The notes under the pieces were generated by a model, which did not search any database, had not been told where the DNA came from, and saw only the letters and a program-made list of their open reading frames with translations. A stretch of DNA of 8,436 nt from Nitrospinaceae bacterium (GTDB lineage: Bacteria > Nitrospinota > Nitrospinia > Nitrospinales > VA-1), in contig JAJDBI010000178.1 of the NCBI GenBank assembly GCA_029261435.1, positions 1-8,436 on the forward strand. Reading direction: 5' to 3'. A program made the position numbers and the translations under genes. Position 1 is the stretch's first letter. Every line of letters begins with the position of its first letter. Positions 5,115 through 8,436 of this stretch are shown here, piece by piece.

Positions 5115-5903
5115 ATGACTTACCGGTTCGAAGAAGAGAACTATCAGAATACGTATGTCCTTGAAGACTTTTATCACACTCACCCCTTTTACGAGTACAA
5201 CTATGTTGTGGTGCGTCTTCGCGACCAGGACAACCGGGGCAATGCTTTTGCCTTTCAGGTGAATTTTAATAAAACCTTCAATCCTCTTCCCGATCATCCG
5301 CGATTAACAGATGTTCAAACCCAAATTGCCAAGAGTTTTGCCAAGGATGCCCCGGATGAGTTAATCCTCCTGTTCAAACAGAGAGTTGTGGAAGCGAAAG
5401 CTTTTGGCGAGAAAAACCCAACCTCGTATCTGGAGTTTGAGCCGGGAAATTATTACAATTTCTTTGAACTGTTCCCGCGAAACAAAGAAATGCTCGACTT
5501 TAATTTTAACAAGGATCAGTATTTTGCAGAAGATTCTTATGATATCGATCCACGAAATGATAATCGCAGTTTGAAGCTTTCTTTTTATAAGTTGGAATTG
5601 GATAACGCAGATCAGGCGCCGATTTTTTCCTCAACCTATTTTCTGGATGAACGCCTTAGAGAAAAGGAAGATGCCAAGCTGGAATCTTCCAATAGCGATA
5701 TGTTGATTGCTATCAATCAGTCGATTCCAGATTTTAATGAGAGAATGAAAAAACGTTATAAGGAAGCAAAAAAAATTGGTCAGGACTTATTGAAAAATAC
5801 ACCAGGACTAAAGGTGCAGGAAGGGAAAATAAAGCCGAACGACCCTTGCCCCTGTGGATCCGGCAAGAAATATAAGAAGTGTTGTGCGTTGATGCTGAAT
5901 TGA
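5115..5903 (+). CDS. SEC-C zinc-motif protein with unrecognised N-terminal region
   Basis: The protein has 262 residues from ATG 5115. The C-terminus (241-257) is a textbook SEC-C motif, PNDPCPCGSGKKYKKCC, with Cys245, Cys247, Cys256 and Cys257 in CxCx8CC spacing. This is the zinc-binding module first described at the end of SecA, where it contacts SecB and ribosomes; it is also common as a tag on otherwise unrelated proteins. Residues 1-190 are rich in aromatic and acidic residues (for example FYHTHPFYEYNY, 19-30) and I do not recognise them. Residues 205-240 are lysine-rich and probably helical, linking to the zinc motif. There is no signal peptide or membrane segment. The start is uncertain: ATG 5115 has GGAG only at 5096-5099, 15 bases away, while a better ribosome site lies further upstream. 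It is not a SecA: no ATPase motifs are present. Confidence 0.85.
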   Translation: MTYRFEEENYQNTYVLEDFYHTHPFYEYNYVVVRLRDQDNRGNAFAFQVNFNKTFNPLPDHPRLTDVQTQIAKSFAKDAPDELILLFKQRVVEAKAFGEKNPTSYLEFEPGNYYNFFELFPRNKEMLDFNFNKDQYFAEDSYDIDPRNDNRSLKLSFYKLELDNADQAPIFSSTYFLDERLREKEDAKLESSNSDMLIAINQSIPDFNERMKKRYKEAKKIGQDLLKNTPGLKVQEGKIKPNDPCPCGSGKKYKKCCALMLN

Positions 5904-5968
5904 CGCAAATGTTGGAGCAGTAGATTATTTGCTGAAACGGGCTTTCTGGAAACGGAAAAACCATTCTA

Positions 5969-5974
5969 TATAAT
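5969..5974 (+). promoter_or_regulatory. Perfect -10 box upstream of the parvulin gene
   Basis: TATAAT lies 16 bases before ATG 5991. No good -35 is seen at the proper distance. If it is used, the transcript would start near 5981 with a leader of about 10 bases, which agrees with the absence of a Shine-Dalgarno before 5991. Confidence 0.35.
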
Positions 5975-5990
5975 TTCATGGTATTGAATC

Positions 5991-6569
5991 ATGGCTAAAG
6001 AGCGAAAAGTTAAAAAAGTTCAGGCCCGACATATTCTCGTGGGAGCCAAAGAGCTTGCAGATGAGTTGAAAGAAAAAATTGACCAAGGCGAGGAATTTAC
6101 CAAGCTGGCAGAGGAGTTTAGTGAATGCCCATCCAAAAAGCGTGGTGGAGATCTGGGTTGGTTTGGAAAAGGAGCTATGGTTCGGCCCTTTGAAGTTGCC
6201 GCATTCACTGCTCAGGAGGGAGATGTCGTTGGTCCTGTTAAGACTGAGTTTGGCTGGCATTTGATTTATGTTTACGAAATTCAGGAAGACGTTGACCCGG
6301 ATGCAGGTCCTCCGACGGGTGATGAGGATGCTGATGATGATACGCTAAGGCTAGTGGCGGAAAACTATGCGCATGAGTTCATGATGCTGGGTTACACCAG
6401 TAAAAAGGTTTTAAGCCTGTTTACCAGCCCGCATTTTAAATCGGCAAATACGGTTTATAATATTCTGGGCCATGATGCCATCAATGAAGTGATAGCCAGT
6501 GTTTTCGGTCAGAAGGTTGTGCCGGCTGCCAAAGATGGTGAAGAGGACGGTCAGACGAAGGAAGGTTGA
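5991..6569 (+). CDS. Cytoplasmic parvulin-type peptidyl-prolyl isomerase with C-terminal extension
   Basis: This 192-residue protein catalyses cis/trans isomerisation of prolyl bonds. The parvulin (PpiC-type rotamase) domain covers about residues 10-97 and keeps the family landmarks: ARHILV with His14, FSECPSKKRGGDLGWF with Cys46, GAMVRPFE with Met63 and Phe67, and TEFGWHLIYV with His90. These match the active-site positions of E. coli PpiC (Par10). There is no signal peptide, so it is cytoplasmic, unlike SurA or PpiD. An acidic linker (about 98-117) leads to a second, mainly helical region (118-172) with YAHEFMMLGYTSKKVLSLF and a following ANTVYNILGHDAINEVI. I do not think this is part of a standard parvulin; it looks like a separate small domain. 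No Shine-Dalgarno precedes ATG 5991, and the nearby ATG 5978 is out of frame. The gene ends at a shared terminator. Confidence 0.9.
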   Translation: MAKERKVKKVQARHILVGAKELADELKEKIDQGEEFTKLAEEFSECPSKKRGGDLGWFGKGAMVRPFEVAAFTAQEGDVVGPVKTEFGWHLIYVYEIQEDVDPDAGPPTGDEDADDDTLRLVAENYAHEFMMLGYTSKKVLSLFTSPHFKSANTVYNILGHDAINEVIASVFGQKVVPAAKDGEEDGQTKEG

Positions 6570-6591
6570 CCAGACGAACTCCAAAAAAATC

Positions 6592-6627
6592 AAGCGAGGC
6601 TTCCTGAAAAGGGAGCCTCGCTTTTTT
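6592..6627. terminator. Bidirectional rho-independent terminator
   Basis: A 13-bp stem with one T-G wobble pairs 6592-6604 with 6611-6623 around a TGAAAA loop. T-runs lie on both sides: TTTTTT at 6622-6627 on the plus strand, and AAAAAAA at 6583-6589, which reads as U-rich on the minus strand. It lies between the convergent parvulin gene (stop at 6569) and serA (stop at 6656) and can serve both. Confidence 0.92.
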
Positions 6628-6655
6628 GTTTCTGTTTGTTTGAGATGATTCTACT

Positions 6656-8236
6656 CTAAAGGGTAACGCTGTCAACACTGAGAATATTGGATGTGTCGCG
6701 CAACGCCCTCAATGTTTCAGTGGTCGGCGGTGAATCGATATTCACAATGGAGATAGCCTTACCTTCTTCTTTTTGCCTGCCTAGATGAAAGCCTGCAATG
6801 TTCAGCTTGTTTTTCCCGAGAATATTTCCCAGGTTACCGATCACTCCAGGTACATCCATGTTATTGAGCACGAGCATATTTTTAGAGAGGACGGCTTCCA
6901 TATGGTATTCGTCAAACTGTACGATTCTGGAATCGCCATTGCCAAAAATACTACCGGTAACCTTTCGGGTTCCGCTCTCACTTATGATTTGCACTTGTAC
7001 TGTGCTGGTGTATTCGTGAACTTCGCTGCTCGTAGACTCTTGCACTTCAATCCCTCTCTCTTTTGCGATGAAGGGAGCATTCACCATATTGATTTCATCA
7101 ATAGAACGGTTGAAGAGTCCTTTTAAAATGGCATTGGTCACCGGTTTTATCTGCATAGTTGACACTTCGCCTTTGTATTGAATGTCAACACGTGTTACCG
7201 GGCCATCGATCAGTTGAGAAACAAATTGACCAAGGTCTTCGCCTAATGTGAGGTAGGGTTGGATTTTAGCCAGCGTTTCGGCATCAATAGAAGGAACATT
7301 GACGGCATTGCGGACGTTGCCATATTTGAGATAGTCGATGATTTGATCGCACATTGAGGTGGCCACTTTTTCCTGTGCCTCTCCTGTGGATGCTCCCAGG
7401 TGTGGGGTGCAGATGATTTCGTCCACTTCGAGAAGAGGGCTGTCTAGATCGAGAGGTTCTTTGTGGTAAACGTCCAGCGCGGCTCCGGCGACTTTTTTTG
7501 ACTTAATAGCTTCAATCAGGGCAGCATCATCTATCAATGACCCGCGAGCGCAGTTGACAATGCGAATGCCGGGCTTCATTTGATCGAACTGTTCTTTTCC
7601 AAGCAACGGCGTGCCATCTGCCAGTCCAGGAGTGTGCAGACTCAGAAAATCAGATCGTTCAAACAGGTCTTTCATTTCTACCAGCTCCACGCCCAGGATT
7701 TCAGCTCTTTCCTGCGTGACGTAGGGATCATAGGCCAGTATCTTCATCTTGAAACCACGTGCCCGTTCCGCGACATTGGATCCAATGCGGCCCAAACCGA
7801 CAATGCCCAGAGTTTTTTCAAAAAGCTCTACTCCCATGAACTCTTTGGGCGCCCATTTTTTGTTTTTCAGGGTGGAACTGGCTTGCGGGATGTTCCGGGA
7901 CAAGGACAACAGCAATGCCATGGTATGCTCGGCAGTTGTGATCATATTTCCTTCCGGAGCATTCATGACAATGATGCCCTTGGCACCCGCCGCGGCCAAA
8001 TCAATATTGTCCACGCCAACTCCAGCTCGTCCGATTACTTTCAGGTTGTCAGCGGCCTGAATAATTTCAGCGACGACTTTGGTGGCACTTCGGACAATTA
8101 ATCCATCGTAGTCGGCAATGATTTTAATTAATTCTTCTTTGGGCAGACCGGTTTTAACATCGACCTCGATCCCGGATTCTTTTTTTAGAATGTCAACTCC
8201 CACAGCGGAGAGATTGTCAGACACAAGAACTTTCAT
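6656..8236 (-). CDS. serA: D-3-phosphoglycerate dehydrogenase, long form with ACT domain
   Basis: The enzyme oxidises 3-phosphoglycerate to 3-phosphohydroxypyruvate with NAD+, the first step of the phosphorylated serine pathway. At 526 residues it has the usual long-form size. It has an N-terminal substrate-binding part (1-100), the NAD-binding Rossmann domain with GLGRIG (147-152) and Asp170 at the end of the second strand (AYD), and a return to the substrate domain with CARG (229-232) and TPHLGAST (277-284). The catalytic set Arg231, Glu260 and His279 is intact. An intervening regulatory (ASB-like) domain covers about 320-445. A C-terminal ACT domain (about 453-526, DVPGVIG at 461-467) usually mediates serine feedback. 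ATG 8236 is supported by GGAG at 8244-8247, seven bases upstream on the minus strand. It follows serC by 90 bases, so the two form a serine-biosynthesis operon. Confidence 0.98.
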   Translation of the reverse strand: MKVLVSDNLSAVGVDILKKESGIEVDVKTGLPKEELIKIIADYDGLIVRSATKVVAEIIQAADNLKVIGRAGVGVDNIDLAAAGAKGIIVMNAPEGNMITTAEHTMALLLSLSRNIPQASSTLKNKKWAPKEFMGVELFEKTLGIVGLGRIGSNVAERARGFKMKILAYDPYVTQERAEILGVELVEMKDLFERSDFLSLHTPGLADGTPLLGKEQFDQMKPGIRIVNCARGSLIDDAALIEAIKSKKVAGAALDVYHKEPLDLDSPLLEVDEIICTPHLGASTGEAQEKVATSMCDQIIDYLKYGNVRNAVNVPSIDAETLAKIQPYLTLGEDLGQFVSQLIDGPVTRVDIQYKGEVSTMQIKPVTNAILKGLFNRSIDEINMVNAPFIAKERGIEVQESTSSEVHEYTSTVQVQIISESGTRKVTGSIFGNGDSRIVQFDEYHMEAVLSKNMLVLNNMDVPGVIGNLGNILGKNKLNIAGFHLGRQKEEGKAISIVNIDSPPTTETLRALRDTSNILSVDSVTL

Positions 8237-8258
8237 TCGTTAACTCCAAATAATGATG

Positions 8259-8274
8259 GCCGGAAATTACCGGC
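8259..8274. repeat. Small inverted repeat in the serC-serA gap
   Basis: GCCGG-AAATTA-CCGGC forms a 5-bp stem with a six-base loop, 22 bases upstream of the serA start. There is no T-run on the minus strand, so it is not an obvious terminator. It might affect mRNA stability or be chance. Confidence 0.25.
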
Positions 8275-8326
8275 GGTTCTTCTCAATTAGCTTCTAATAA
8301 TATTTCCTAAGCGGCGGTCACTCCTT

Positions 8327-8436
8327 TTAGGCCTTACGCTTTTCAAAATCCTTCATATAATCAATCAGAGCATCAACGCCAGCTTCAGGCATGGCGTTAT
8401 AGATACTCGCTCGCATTCCTCCGACTGAACGATGAC
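8327..8436 (-). CDS. serC: Phosphoserine aminotransferase, C-terminal fragment
   Basis: The last 35 codons of a minus-strand gene run off the right edge of the window; the stop TAA lies at 8329-8327. The translation (HRSVGGMRASIYNAMP, then GVDALIDYMKDFEKRKA) is the conserved end of phosphoserine aminotransferase, the PLP enzyme that converts 3-phosphohydroxypyruvate and glutamate to phosphoserine and 2-oxoglutarate. The HRSVGGMRASIYNA block belongs to the family's characteristic C-terminal domain. It lies directly upstream of serA in the same direction and makes the enzyme that uses SerA's product. The 90-base gap to serA holds a small inverted repeat and the serA Shine-Dalgarno. Confidence 0.95.
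   Translation of the reverse strand, partial: HRSVGGMRASIYNAMPEAGVDALIDYMKDFEKRKA

Noticed and set aside
6785..8101. Plus-strand reading frames opposite serA
   Set aside because: They are antisense shadows of a fully convincing serA coding sequence, with no ribosome sites or recognisable domains.

Overview
This window looks like a chromosomal segment from a Gram-negative, non-enteric bacterium. GC content is moderate, Shine-Dalgarno sites are ordinary, and starts are a mix of ATG and GTG. The long-form SerA and the many small DUF1566 proteins would fit a Nitrospinota- or deltaproteobacteria-like genome. That placement is an impression from protein style, not a search result. No mobile-element, phage, CRISPR, tRNA or rRNA signature is visible.

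Layout. (1) Positions 1-216 hold the C-terminal end of an unrecognised protein, closed by a strong rho-independent terminator at 236-270. (2) Positions 332-4967 hold the core of the window: seven plus-strand genes carrying eight diverged copies of the DUF1566 / Lcl C-terminal domain (Pfam PF07603). One gene has two domains. A small glutaredoxin-like protein (2299-2526) sits inside the run. A 348-base gap separates the first copy from the rest. From 1175 on, the genes are 4-50 bases apart and look like one operon. None of the seven proteins has a signal peptide, lipobox or membrane segment, although the best-known members of this domain family are exported. (3) Positions 5115-5903 encode a protein ending in a SEC-C zinc motif, with an N-terminal region I do not recognise. 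(4) Positions 5991-6569 encode a cytoplasmic parvulin-type prolyl isomerase with an extra C-terminal helical region. (5) A bidirectional terminator (6592-6627) separates it from a convergent minus-strand serine-biosynthesis pair: serC (partial, at the right edge) followed by serA (6656-8236).

How the genes may work together. serC and serA catalyse consecutive steps of the phosphorylated serine pathway and are ordinary housekeeping genes. The DUF1566 cluster is the unusual part. It is an old, strongly diverged family expansion that keeps one scaffold (N-terminal DNGDGT-like turn, LMW, WRxPT, LFD, GCG..WTS, VRxVRD) while the segments between vary in sequence and length. That is the pattern of a binding fold adapted to many ligands or partners. 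Some copies have acquired a CX3C cysteine pair, and a thiol-redox protein is encoded in their midst. The function of the cluster cannot be read from the sequence.
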